The position numbers and the translations under genes were made by a program. Source: Candidatus Poribacteria bacterium (lineage in GTDB: Bacteria > Poribacteria > WGA-4E > WGA-3G). Taken from it: DNA of 17,387 bases. A model generated the notes under the pieces. It searched no databases. It was given only the letters and a program-made list of their open reading frames with translations, and had not been told where the DNA came from. Location: positions 1 to 17,387 of the forward strand of contig VXZL01000132.1 of the NCBI GenBank assembly GCA_009845505.1, given 5' to 3'. Shown in pieces: positions 1 through 5,876 of the stretch. The number at the start of each line of letters is the position of its first letter. Position 1 is the stretch's first letter.

Positions 1-300
1 CTCATTTTCTGGAGTGAAGATTTACGCGACTTGATGGACATCAAAGTGTTTCTCGATGTGGATGCCCATGAACGTGTTCTCCGACGGATGCTCCGTGATG
101 TCGCGCAACGCGGCGGCGACTTAGAGTGGGCTATCAATTGGTACCGCCGCGACGTCCTTCCGAATTTTCCTGTCTATACGGAACCCTGCAAACAGTACGC
201 CGATCTAATTATCCCCTTCCAAAATGACAATCCTGTTGCCTTACAAACACTCGTTGCGGGCATCCAGCGGCGGATTCAAGAAAGTAGAACGTCTTCGTAA
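1..300 (+). CDS. udk: Uridine kinase, C-terminal part (5'-truncated by window edge)
   Basis: The reading frame is open from base 1 to the TAA at 298-300, so only the last 99 residues are visible; the P-loop half of the enzyme lies outside the window. Uridine kinase phosphorylates uridine and cytidine with GTP/ATP in pyrimidine salvage in the cytoplasm; the family is about 200-215 residues long. The visible part carries the family's second half: a beta-strand with FLDVDAHERVLRRMLRDV (compare FVDTPLDICLMRRIKRDV of E. coli Udk from memory), a Y-R-R-x-V-x-P segment, the diagnostic EPCKQYADLIIP block, and a closing amphipathic helix. The first ATG in frame (34) is not the start, because the upstream codons still encode family-like sequence. 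No clear rho-independent terminator follows: the GTCAAA/TTTGAC hairpin at 331-347 lacks a T-tract. Confidence 0.85.
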   Translation, partial: LIFWSEDLRDLMDIKVFLDVDAHERVLRRMLRDVAQRGGDLEWAINWYRRDVLPNFPVYTEPCKQYADLIIPFQNDNPVALQTLVAGIQRRIQESRTSS

Positions 301-512
301 AAAATGCGCGCTGAAAGCATGCCTCTATCCGTCAAAGTCATTTTGACATCACGCTCTGCCACACTGGCAACGGTGGTGTCAATTTGGCAAACCTAAATTG
401 TCAGCCATTTCTCCACAAATTTCTCTATATAGATATCCTTCCTAAACGGATAGGCACAAAGCATCCCATGTACAGCGGGCTGATACGCTTGCCTAAAACT
501 GAAAACCAACTT
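301..512 (+). other. Intergenic spacer upstream of the hsp20 promoters
   Basis: No convincing gene is present. A weak hairpin (331-336 with 342-347) follows the uridine kinase stop. A short inverted repeat TATCC-N9-GGATA (434-438 and 448-452) lies about 60-80 bp upstream of the first sigma-54 box, where an activator site for a bacterial enhancer-binding protein would be expected, but five base pairs is weak evidence. No CIRCE operator (TTAGCACTC-N9-GAGTGCTAA) is present. Confidence 0.4.
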
Positions 513-528
513 TGGCACGCAATTTGCT
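513..528 (+). promoter_or_regulatory. Sigma-54 (-24/-12) promoter, distal copy
   Basis: TGGCACG-CAAT-TTGCT matches the sigma-54 consensus TGGCACG-N4-TTGCW at every defined position. The GG (514-515) and GC (526-527) doublets are 12 bp apart, as required. It lies about 110 bp upstream of the first hsp20 start codon. Transcription from here needs RpoN and an AAA+ activator, neither encoded in the window. Confidence 0.7.
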
Positions 529-576
529 TATATGCAAGCAGTGAGGCGAATATGTCTGAAATGCCTCTGAAACGAT

Positions 577-592
577 TGGCACAAAACTTGCT
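577..592 (+). promoter_or_regulatory. Sigma-54 (-24/-12) promoter, proximal copy
   Basis: TGGCACA-AAAC-TTGCT matches the sigma-54 consensus, with GG (578-579) and GC (590-591) 12 bp apart. It repeats the distal box almost base for base, including the shared TTGCTTATA 3' part, exactly 64 bp downstream. Predicted transcription start is near 603, leaving a leader of roughly 30 nt before the hsp20 ATG at 636 and its AAAGGAG ribosome binding site (623-629). Confidence 0.75.
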
Positions 593-635
593 TATAACAT
601 TTACATACACACCCAAAACTTAAAAGGAGAAAAAA

Positions 636-1091
636 ATGAATTACTTAACGACACGCAGACCGATGAGAAATCTGTTCAACCTCCACAACGAAATGGGACG
701 CGCTTTCGGAGACCTCTTTGGCTCACAGGAAAGCGGAACGGATACGGAAGAGACCTATTGGATGCCCACGGTGGATATTTCTGAAACTGAAAACAATTTT
801 GAGATTCGCGCAGAACTTCCAGGGGTTTCCGAGAGTGATGTCAATATCTCAGTAACCGATAACCGTCTGACTGTGAAAGGTGAAAAACGGCAGGAAGCGG
901 AAACGGAAGGTAAAAATTATCACCGCGTGGAAAGGCGGTACGGTAACTTCCAGCGGAGCTTCACGCTACCGAGGAACGTTGAGACTTCTAACATTAAAGC
1001 GGGATATGCAGATGGCGTGCTGACGCTTACAATTCCGAAGGCAGAAGAAGCGAGGCCGACTGAGATCCCGATTATGACAAACGCTTCTTAA
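636..1091 (+). CDS. Hsp20/alpha-crystallin small heat-shock protein (first copy)
   Basis: This 151-residue protein is an ATP-independent holdase chaperone that binds unfolding proteins in the cytoplasm as large oligomers and passes them to Hsp70/ClpB-type machines. The alpha-crystallin domain starts near residue 44 (MPTVDISETENNFEIRAELPG) and runs to about 134, ending with the hallmark A-x-x-x-x-G-V-L segment (AGYADGVLTLTIPK, 122-135). The C-terminal I-x-I oligomerisation motif is I144-P145-I146. The N-terminal arm (1-43) has the usual R-x-x-x-L-F...LF pattern. The start is fixed by AAAAGGAG just upstream of ATG 636. It is the first gene of a two-gene operon behind tandem sigma-54 promoters, unlike the sigma-32 or HrcA control usual for this family. 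Confidence 0.95.
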   Translation: MNYLTTRRPMRNLFNLHNEMGRAFGDLFGSQESGTDTEETYWMPTVDISETENNFEIRAELPGVSESDVNISVTDNRLTVKGEKRQEAETEGKNYHRVERRYGNFQRSFTLPRNVETSNIKAGYADGVLTLTIPKAEEARPTEIPIMTNAS

Positions 1092-1195
1092 TTCAGTGAT
1101 CCGGGTATGCCTCATCTGCTGGACAGCAAATGGGGCTGCCCCAACTACAAAAAACGGACGAGGCAGGAAAACTTTACACAAAAGGAGAATGAAAA

Positions 1196-1627
1196 ATGAC
1201 TTATTTGACTTTGCACAGACCGACAGGAAAGTTGTTCAAATCTTACAATCCATTCTATGGACCGTGGCGGACCAGAGCCGATGCCGATGAATACAAATGG
1301 ACACCTTCAGTTGATATTTCTGAAACAAAAGATAATTTTGAAGTCCGTGCGGAACTCCCAGGGATAGCGAAGGACGATCTTCATATCTCCGTCAAGGACA
1401 GCCTCTTAACCCTCAGCGGCGAAAAGCGGCAAGAACAGGTAGATGATACCCAAAACTATCGCCGAGTCGAACGACGCTACGGGAACTTTGAGCGGAAATT
1501 CGCGCTCCCACGGGAAGTGACAGCCGACGACATCAAAGCCGAATACACCGATGGTGTTCTGACGGTCTCAATCCCGAAACCTGAAGCGGCAAAACCGGCT
1601 GAAATTCCAATTACCACTGCAGCTTAA
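1196..1627 (+). CDS. Hsp20/alpha-crystallin small heat-shock protein (second copy)
   Basis: This 143-residue paralogue of the preceding gene probably arose by tandem duplication: both start M-x-Y-L-T-x-x-R-P and share long blocks such as VERRYGNF and YxDGVLT. The alpha-crystallin domain spans about residues 37-128 and the C-terminal I-x-I motif is I137-P138-I139. The N-terminal arm is about eight residues shorter and more basic/aromatic (residues 11-30), the part that tunes substrate range and oligomer size, so the two proteins may form mixed oligomers; that is inference. The start ATG has a good AAAGGAG (1181-1187). The 104-nt gap after the first gene contains no recognisable promoter, so co-transcription is likely, ending at the hairpin at 1652-1681. 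Confidence 0.95.
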   Translation: MTYLTLHRPTGKLFKSYNPFYGPWRTRADADEYKWTPSVDISETKDNFEVRAELPGIAKDDLHISVKDSLLTLSGEKRQEQVDDTQNYRRVERRYGNFERKFALPREVTADDIKAEYTDGVLTVSIPKPEAAKPAEIPITTAA

Positions 1628-1651
1628 TGAACTGTGATTAGAACGAAGTAA

Positions 1652-1681
1652 AAAGGCTGGCGCGTGAATGTGCCAGCCTTT
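1652..1681. terminator. Bidirectional rho-independent terminator
   Basis: A perfect 10-bp stem AAAGGCTGGC (1652-1661) / GCCAGCCTTT (1672-1681) with a 10-nt loop is followed on the plus strand by a T-rich run (TCTTTTTCT) and on the minus strand by TTTTTAC. It sits between the convergent hsp20 operon and aquaporin gene and can serve both. Confidence 0.85.
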
Positions 1682-1703
1682 CTTTTTCTCTGTGATGCGT
1701 GGA

Positions 1704-2351
1704 CTACGCCTCGCCTTTGTCCTTTAGAACACCGATGTAGAGAAGTGCTGCGAGGATTGCACCTACGCAGGGTCCTACAAAGTAGAGCCAGATGTCGGCG
1801 TAGTTGCCGCTGACAATGGCGGGTCCCAATGTGCGCGCTGGGTTGAGAGATGCGCGTGTCAACGGTCCGCCCATTAGGATGCAAAGTGTCAGTGTCAGTC
1901 CGATAGCGAGTCCCGCGAAGTTCGCGGCTTTTCCACTGACAGCCGTATTGAAAATTGTATTAACGAGGAAGAAGGTGAGTATAATTTCGACGACGAGTCC
2001 TTGACCTACGCCGACGTTTTCACTTAAAATCGTTACGCCGAGATCGCCTGGATTCGGTAACACTGCATTAAGTACAACTGCCCCCAAAATTCCACCGAGG
2101 AATTGGACAATCCAGTAACCGATGGCTGCAACGAATTGGATTTCTCCGGCTATTAGGAGACCGAGCGTCACGGCCGGGTTGATATGCGTGCCAGAGATGT
2201 GTCCATACGCGTAAGCAAACACCACAATGACTAAGCCGTGGGCGAGTGCAACACCTACTAAACCGCCTTCGCCAATTGCTAACGCGCCCGCCCCAATAAA
2301 AATCAACGCAAAGGTACCAATAAATTCGGCGATTAAGTTTTTTGTATTCAT
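1704..2351 (-). CDS. Aquaporin/MIP-family channel with an AqpM-like filter
   Basis: This 215-residue inner-membrane channel of the major intrinsic protein family has six membrane helices and two half-helices, each with an NPA motif: H-I-N58-P-A-V and L-N170-P-A-R. By alignment to E. coli AqpZ from memory, the aromatic/arginine filter is Y47, I158, A167 and R173, against F-H-T-R in AqpZ. Loss of the filter histidine to isoleucine is the arrangement of archaeal AqpM (F-I-S-R) and of plant TIPs, so strict water selectivity is doubtful and other small neutral solutes (H2S, CO2, ammonia, small polyols) are possible. The short loops argue against a glycerol facilitator of the GlpF type. ATG 2351 follows AAGGGGAG. 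It is a single gene with its own promoter, convergent with the hsp20 operon. Confidence 0.9.
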   Translation of the reverse strand: MNTKNLIAEFIGTFALIFIGAGALAIGEGGLVGVALAHGLVIVVFAYAYGHISGTHINPAVTLGLLIAGEIQFVAAIGYWIVQFLGGILGAVVLNAVLPNPGDLGVTILSENVGVGQGLVVEIILTFFLVNTIFNTAVSGKAANFAGLAIGLTLTLCILMGGPLTRASLNPARTLGPAIVSGNYADIWLYFVGPCVGAILAALLYIGVLKDKGEA

Positions 2352-2433
2352 GAAACTCCCCTTTAGGTTAAAATTGAACGGTCGAACGAATGTTAATCTG
2401 TCAAGAAAGTGCCTTATAATCCCTAATAGTAGA

Positions 2434-2462
2434 AGTATAGCAGCCTCTTAATTTTGCGTCAA
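2434..2462 (-). promoter_or_regulatory. Sigma-70 promoter of the aquaporin gene
   Basis: On the minus strand TTGACG (2462-2457), a 17-bp spacer and TATACT (2439-2434) preceded by TGC (extended -10). Predicted start near 2427 gives a 5' leader of about 75 nt before ATG 2351. Confidence 0.65.
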
Positions 2463-2660
2463 TAGTGAGGATTGCTCAACATTCGGCGTTTTTGCCGATT
2501 TTGGTGAAAAAATCGCGAGCATGAAGAAATCCGCATTCATTTTGAAGTTGACAATTCCTGGTGTTGGTGTTAAATTAATTTGAAGGGCATTGTCTAACAA
2601 TCCCAATGCTTTAGCTTTGGGTCCAACCCCCGTGTCTCGCGCGTTGGCAGCAAAAAACAT
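2463..2660. other. Spacer between divergent promoters, no supported gene
   Basis: This 200-bp AT-rich stretch separates the aquaporin promoter (minus) from the TnpB/cupin promoter (plus). A 70-codon minus-strand frame covers it, but it lacks a ribosome binding site, resembles no family I know, and would overlap the aquaporin promoter. It may be a remnant of a lost gene. Confidence 0.35.
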
Positions 2661-2690
2661 TTGACGAAAAGGTGCATTTTGTGGTATAAT
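2661..2690 (+). promoter_or_regulatory. Strong sigma-70 promoter abutting the TnpB element
   Basis: TTGACG (2661-2666), an 18-bp spacer and a perfect TATAAT (2685-2690). The next bases complete TTAC (2690-2693), the inferred insertion tetranucleotide of the TnpB element, so the transcription start (about 2697) falls inside the element's left end. The promoter probably belonged to the cupin gene now at 4088 and currently reads into tnpB. Confidence 0.7.
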
Positions 2691-2704
2691 TACTATATCA
2701 AGTT

Positions 2705-2758
2705 GGCAGATATTACCAGCGTCATCGCAAGGTGGCGTATCTGCCTACCCACTGGTAA
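2705..2758 (+). ncRNA. Structured pseudoknot in the tnpB 5' leader
   Basis: Three helices fit without unpaired bases between their 5' strands. GGCAGATA (2705-2712) pairs with TATCTGCC (2738-2745), 8/8. TTACCAG (2713-2719) pairs with CTGGTAA (2752-2758), 7/7. CGTCAT (2720-2725) pairs with GTGGCG (2732-2737), allowing two G-U pairs, around loop CGCAAG. The order P1-P2-P3-P3'-P1'-P2' makes a nested pseudoknot. The second strand of P2 touches the ribosome-binding-like AAGGGG (2757-2762), so folding could control initiation. The topology recalls HDV-like ribozymes, but P4 and the catalytic J4/2 segment are absent. It may instead, or also, act as the transposon left-end DNA structure. Confidence 0.55.
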
Positions 2759-2773
2759 GGGGTTAAAGACTTG

Positions 2774-2791
2774 ATGCTTGAGACACCATGA
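2774..2791 (+). CDS. Five-codon leader minicistron coupled to tnpB
   Basis: ATG at 2774 reads M-L-E-T-P and stops at TGA 2789-2791, which overlaps the tnpB ATG as ATGA. AAGGGG (2757-2762) lies 11 nt upstream of this ATG but 25 nt from the tnpB start, which itself has no good ribosome binding site. Translation of the minicistron could therefore deliver ribosomes to tnpB. Existence of the peptide is inferred from spacing and overlap only. Confidence 0.35.
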   Translation: MLETP

Positions 2792-3942
2792 TAAAGACAC
2801 ATAAAATAGCATTACGCCCGAATCGCGATCAGGTTGCGTGGTTTTATCAACAATGCGGTTATGCGAAGTTTGCCTATAATTCTGCGTTGTCTGATTTTAA
2901 GGCGGAACTTGGTAAAGCTAACGTCATATCCATGTATGACCTAAACAAACGCTTTAATCAGGAGAAGAAAGCGTTTGCTTGGACGCAGGCACAAGACCAA
3001 CGTGCTGCGATGTACGCTGTCCACAATCTCGGCAAGGCAATAGAGAATTGGAAAGCGAAACGTGCGGCGTTTCCAAGATTCAAGAAACGTGGTTGCAAGC
3101 ATGCCTACACAACGGATGAGCAAGCTGTGCGTGTGGAAGGCAAACGTATCAAGTTGCCGAAAATCGGTTGGATACGCACTTTTGAGAAGTTGCGGTTTGT
3201 GGGTAAGCTCGTATCTGTGACGCTCTCAAGAACAGCACATCGTTGGTTTGCGTCTGTATCTGTAGAAGTGCCACTGCCTATAGATCGGTGTGGGGTTTCG
3301 TCCGAGTTTGTAGATTATTTTGCGTCAACTGTTGATATTGGAACACCTTATCAGATAGAACGTTCTATCTACCCCAGTATCGGTATAGACGTAGGTATCA
3401 GCACACTCGCAACGCTTGACGATGGCACGAAATACGAGAACCCGAAAGCACTCAAGGGGTATGAGCGAAAACTCAAACGTGAGCAACGCAAGTTAAGCCG
3501 CAAGGTATTTTTAAGCGAGAACTGGTATAAGCAGAAACGGATTGTGGAGCGTATCCACTACCGCATCGCTTGTATCCGAAAAGACGCCCACGATAAAGCA
3601 ACGACGGCACTTGTAAAGTGTGCGGGTCGTATTGGGATAGAAACACTTTTGGTTGCCAACTTACTTAAGAACAGAAAACTTGCCAAGGCGTTATCAGACG
3701 CAGCACTTGGTGGTTTTCTTGAGAAGTTAAGAACCAAAGCCGAATCGTTTGGAATACCCGTTGTCCAAGCAGATAGGTTCTTTGCGAGTTCTAAGACCTG
3801 TAGCACTTGTGGGGATAAGAAAGACGACTTAACGCTTTCAGATAGAGAATATCAGTGTAACCGTTGCGGAACGTCCATAGACAGGGACCTAAACGCAGCA
3901 ATCAATTTAAAGAACGTCGCGGTGGGGCACACCGAGACATAA
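2788..3942 (+). CDS. tnpB: TnpB RNA-guided nuclease (IS200/IS605 accessory protein)
   Basis: This 384-residue TnpB is the ancestor-type relative of Cas12. It binds an omega-RNA made from the element's right end and cuts DNA matching the guide next to a short transposon-adjacent motif, which helps the element persist at its donor site. The RuvC triad is intact: D201 in SIGIDVG, E285 in GIETLL and D367 in DRDLNAA. The zinc finger is C338-x2-C341...C357-x2-C360. The N-terminal helix-turn-helix region (about 1-60, KIALRPNRDQ...) and wedge domain precede the RuvC domain. Between the VEVP strand (159-162) and SIGID (197-201) about 34 residues occur, longer than I expect, and this stretch holds an 18-bp DNA palindrome. 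The start ATG overlaps the stop of a minicistron. Full length and intact motifs argue that it is active. Confidence 0.92.
   Translation: MIKTHKIALRPNRDQVAWFYQQCGYAKFAYNSALSDFKAELGKANVISMYDLNKRFNQEKKAFAWTQAQDQRAAMYAVHNLGKAIENWKAKRAAFPRFKKRGCKHAYTTDEQAVRVEGKRIKLPKIGWIRTFEKLRFVGKLVSVTLSRTAHRWFASVSVEVPLPIDRCGVSSEFVDYFASTVDIGTPYQIERSIYPSIGIDVGISTLATLDDGTKYENPKALKGYERKLKREQRKLSRKVFLSENWYKQKRIVERIHYRIACIRKDAHDKATTALVKCAGRIGIETLLVANLLKNRKLAKALSDAALGGFLEKLRTKAESFGIPVVQADRFFASSKTCSTCGDKKDDLTLSDREYQCNRCGTSIDRDLNAAINLKNVAVGHTET
3353..3370. repeat. Perfect 18-bp palindrome within tnpB
   Basis: AGATAGAACGTTCTATCT reads identically on both strands and encodes part of the extended stretch between the wedge and RuvC domains of TnpB (about residues 189-194). 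It may be a chance palindrome, a protein-binding site or the trace of a small insertion. Confidence 0.5.
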
Positions 3943-3960
3943 AACACTTGTGAAGTTTCT

Positions 3961-4049
3961 GTAAGTCCTCCACTTGTGGGAGGCACGAAATGACGAAGCA
4001 AGAATCCCACGCCTTTAGGTGTGGGAGTGTCAAACGGAACTTATAGAGG
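3961..4049 (+). ncRNA. Omega-RNA-like 3' end of the TnpB element with guide
   Basis: After the tnpB stop come two hairpins: CCTCC (3967-3971) with GGAGG (3979-3983), and CCCACGCC (4006-4013) with GGTGTGGG (4018-4025) around TTTA. The second hairpin and the following AGTGTCAA (4026-4033) are typical of IS200/IS605 right ends. In characterised TnpB systems the omega-RNA scaffold ends at this point and the guide is the flanking host DNA, here starting ACGGAACTTATAGAGG (4034-4049). The 5' end of the RNA, which usually overlaps the tnpB 3' coding region, cannot be placed from sequence alone. Confidence 0.6.
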
Positions 4050-4087
4050 CACTTTGTTTAAAAAATAATGTTGAGAGGAGAATTCTC

Positions 4088-4393
4088 ATGGAAAGAGAAA
4101 TCAGAAGCGATGTTAAAGGGATTGATCGGTTTATTTTTGAAACTGGAGCGGATCAGGAACAACTTCATCTTCATATTTCTGAAGTCGGACCTGGGCAACG
4201 CGCGCATCCACCGCATACACACGACGGACAAGAAATTTTCTACGTATTTTCTGGGGAGGGTGAGGTGCTATTTGGTGAAGAGACGCATCGTGTCAGAGAC
4301 AATGAAGCCGTTCACGTCGATTGCCAAGTTCTACACGGGATACGTAATGTCGGTGAGACGCCACTCCGTTACGCTGTGATTATTGCTAAGTGA
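4088..4393 (+). CDS. Small cupin-domain protein
   Basis: This 101-residue protein is a single cupin barrel. Cupin motif 1 is visible as PGQRAHPPHTHDGQEIFYVFSGEG (histidines around residues 36-41 and the following glutamate, closing on a glycine), and motif 2 as VHVDCQVLHGIRNVG (histidine and asparagine). The conserved His/Glu set suggests a bound divalent metal. Stand-alone cupins of this size include isomerases, dioxygenases and sugar or ligand sensors, so no reaction can be named. ATG 4088 was chosen because GAGAGGAG (4073-4080) sits at the right distance; the frame is open further upstream, but that part lies in the TnpB element and its guide. The leader begins right at the insertion point, implying that the gene lost its original promoter to the element. 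Confidence 0.85.
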   Translation: MEREIRSDVKGIDRFIFETGADQEQLHLHISEVGPGQRAHPPHTHDGQEIFYVFSGEGEVLFGEETHRVRDNEAVHVDCQVLHGIRNVGETPLRYAVIIAK

Positions 4394-4439
4394 GAGGGGT
4401 TGGAAAATCCGGCATTTAACCGTGTTACGCTAAAGTTCT

Positions 4440-4877
4440 CTACTCTGGCGGGTCCTCTATCCATTGCTCCGTGTATAAATGATAAATGCCGTAGATACCT
4501 GCCGCAATCAGCACAATCCCGACCCCTGCTAACCCGCGCCGCACCCAAATCGGTTGTAAAAAGGTTGGTAAATTAATAGTCGTCCAACGCGGTTGCAGCA
4601 ATTTTGACATAGCGATACTGAAATAGAGTACCCCGTATGCCATGAGACCAATGTTGCTTGCGAACGCCTGTTTTCGCGGCGTGACCGGCAATTTAAAAGG
4701 GTTAATAAGGTAATCTCCTGAAAAAATCAAAGTAAGCCCTACTATCAAAAAGGTGGAGAGTATCACGCTGGGATAGCCTGAATGTCGGAGCGTTACCAGT
4801 AAGCAGATGCTGATACTCCCGAGTAGAAGACTCATTATGCCTTGTAGAATCTGATAATTTCTGTTCTGTGAAACCAT
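4440..4877 (-). CDS. Four-helix membrane protein of unknown function
   Basis: I do not recognise this 145-residue protein. It has four predicted membrane helices at about 11-30, 36-54, 73-93 and 115-134, a basic loop between helices 2 and 3 (PRKQ), a conserved-looking W-V-R-R before helix 4, and an acidic C-terminus (EDPPE). It starts 11 nt after the stop of the ABC permease with AAGGTGGG before ATG 4877, so it is very likely the last gene of that operon. It is too short and lacks the EAA loop to be the missing second permease. Homology to other transporter accessory proteins could not be judged. Confidence 0.7.
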   Translation of the reverse strand: MVSQNRNYQILQGIMSLLLGSISICLLVTLRHSGYPSVILSTFLIVGLTLIFSGDYLINPFKLPVTPRKQAFASNIGLMAYGVLYFSIAMSKLLQPRWTTINLPTFLQPIWVRRGLAGVGIVLIAAGIYGIYHLYTEQWIEDPPE

Positions 4878-4888
4878 TTCCCACCTTC

Positions 4889-5869
4889 TTATTCAAATCG
4901 GACCCGTGGATCGACCAAAGTGTAACTGATGTCTGTCAGGAGTAAGCTGATAATATATAGGACGGATCCGAGATAGACCATGCTTCGGACAATTGCGAAA
5001 TCTTGCGCCTGAATGGCTTCGATGATAAAACTACCTAATCCAGGGATCGCAAAAAACGCCTCTATGAGCAAACTTCCGAGAAAAAGATAGGGGATTGTTG
5101 ATACCACACCCGTCAAAATCGGAATCATAGCGTTTTTAAGTGCGTGTTTAAAGAGGATTATCGCTTCACTCAATCCCTTTGCCCGTGCTGTCCGTACGTA
5201 GTCCTGGTTGACTTCCTCAAGAAATATCGTCCGATAGAAACGGATCCCTCCACCAATCCCACTCATAATACCTATCACGACGGGGAGTGCTACAAACTTG
5301 AACATATTGGGTCCCGCATCGTATCCAGAAATCGGGAAAAGCCGCAATATTTTACCAAATACCCACTGTCCACCAATAATGTAGAAGAGCGCAGAAACAG
5401 ACATAAGGATAACCGCGAGGATTGTGCCCCAAAAATCGACGTAGGTCGCCCGATAGTAAGCCACAATCATTGAAAAGACAATATTTGCAGAGAGTCCCAG
5501 TAGAAATGTTGGCAGTGCGATAGCAAAACTTGCCCACATTCGTTGTGAAATTTGCAATGTAATGTCAATGTTGTTCCGATCAGAAGTACCGAAATCGAAG
5601 ACGAAAAGTTTAATCGACTTCTGGAAAAAGATTGTCTCCGTAAACTGCTTGCTTCCAGATGCCGCCGTATTGAACCAGAGGGGTAGGTGATAGTTGTTCT
5701 GTTTCTTCCAGTTATCGACATCCTCTTGGGTAATGTTCTTTTCCCCAAGTATCTTGCGCGCCATCTGATCTGGTGAGTTAACGACAAAGAAAAGCAGAAA
5801 GACGAGGATATTCACACCGATTAAAATTGGAATGGCGTAAAGGGTTCGACGGATAATATAAGTGAGCAT
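4889..5869 (-). CDS. ABC transporter permease, DppB/OppB type
   Basis: This 326-residue inner-membrane permease belongs to the binding-protein-dependent (BPD_transp_1) family for peptides, nickel or related solutes. The N-terminus MLTYIIRRTLYAIPILIGVNI is the classic start of DppB-type proteins, followed by a periplasmic segment (about 31-108) and five further helices. The ATPase-contacting EAA loop is DYVRTARAKGLSE... at 223-244, and the C-terminus ends DPRVRFE as in the family. The frame is open 50 codons upstream, but that extension overlaps the binding-protein gene and is not family-like, so ATG 5869 is the start, 7 nt after the upstream stop. The DppC partner and both ATPases are missing from the window. 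Confidence 0.92.
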   Translation of the reverse strand: MLTYIIRRTLYAIPILIGVNILVFLLFFVVNSPDQMARKILGEKNITQEDVDNWKKQNNYHLPLWFNTAASGSKQFTETIFFQKSIKLFVFDFGTSDRNNIDITLQISQRMWASFAIALPTFLLGLSANIVFSMIVAYYRATYVDFWGTILAVILMSVSALFYIIGGQWVFGKILRLFPISGYDAGPNMFKFVALPVVIGIMSGIGGGIRFYRTIFLEEVNQDYVRTARAKGLSEAIILFKHALKNAMIPILTGVVSTIPYLFLGSLLIEAFFAIPGLGSFIIEAIQAQDFAIVRSMVYLGSVLYIISLLLTDISYTLVDPRVRFE

Positions 5870-5876
5870 TGAAAAT

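Larger units (their letters stand above)
2694..4033 (+). mobile_element. IS200/IS605-type element with tnpB only
   Basis: The element carries tnpB and no tnpA, so it could move only with a transposase supplied elsewhere. The right end shows GAAT (4002-4005) at the foot of a hairpin (4006-4025) followed by TCAA (4030-4033); these are the right guide and right cleavage tetranucleotides known from IS608. The left flank is TTAC (2690-2693), the IS608 left cleavage and target tetranucleotide. Boundaries are inferred from these rules; the left hairpin recognised by TnpA was not identified with confidence. Such elements insert 3' of TTAC without duplicating the target. Confidence 0.75.

Noticed and set aside
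331..347. Rho-independent terminator after the uridine kinase gene
   Set aside because: The stem is only 6 bp and A/T-rich, and no T-run follows it.
373..395. A third sigma-54 box (TTGGCAAACCTAAATTG)
   Set aside because: The GG and GC elements do not have the required 12-bp spacing, and the -12 TTGC is missing.
384..623. A 79-codon plus-strand frame upstream of hsp20
   Set aside because: It has no ribosome binding site, resembles nothing known and runs through both sigma-54 promoters; best explained as promoter DNA.
2448..2660. A 70-codon minus-strand frame between the divergent promoters
   Set aside because: It lacks a ribosome binding site, overlaps the aquaporin -35 box and shows no family motif; at most a gene remnant.
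2705..2758. HDV-like self-cleaving ribozyme at the tnpB left end
   Set aside because: The P1-P2-P3 nested topology fits, but P4, the second pseudoknot P1.1 and the catalytic C in a J4/2 segment cannot be found, so it is reported only as a structured leader.
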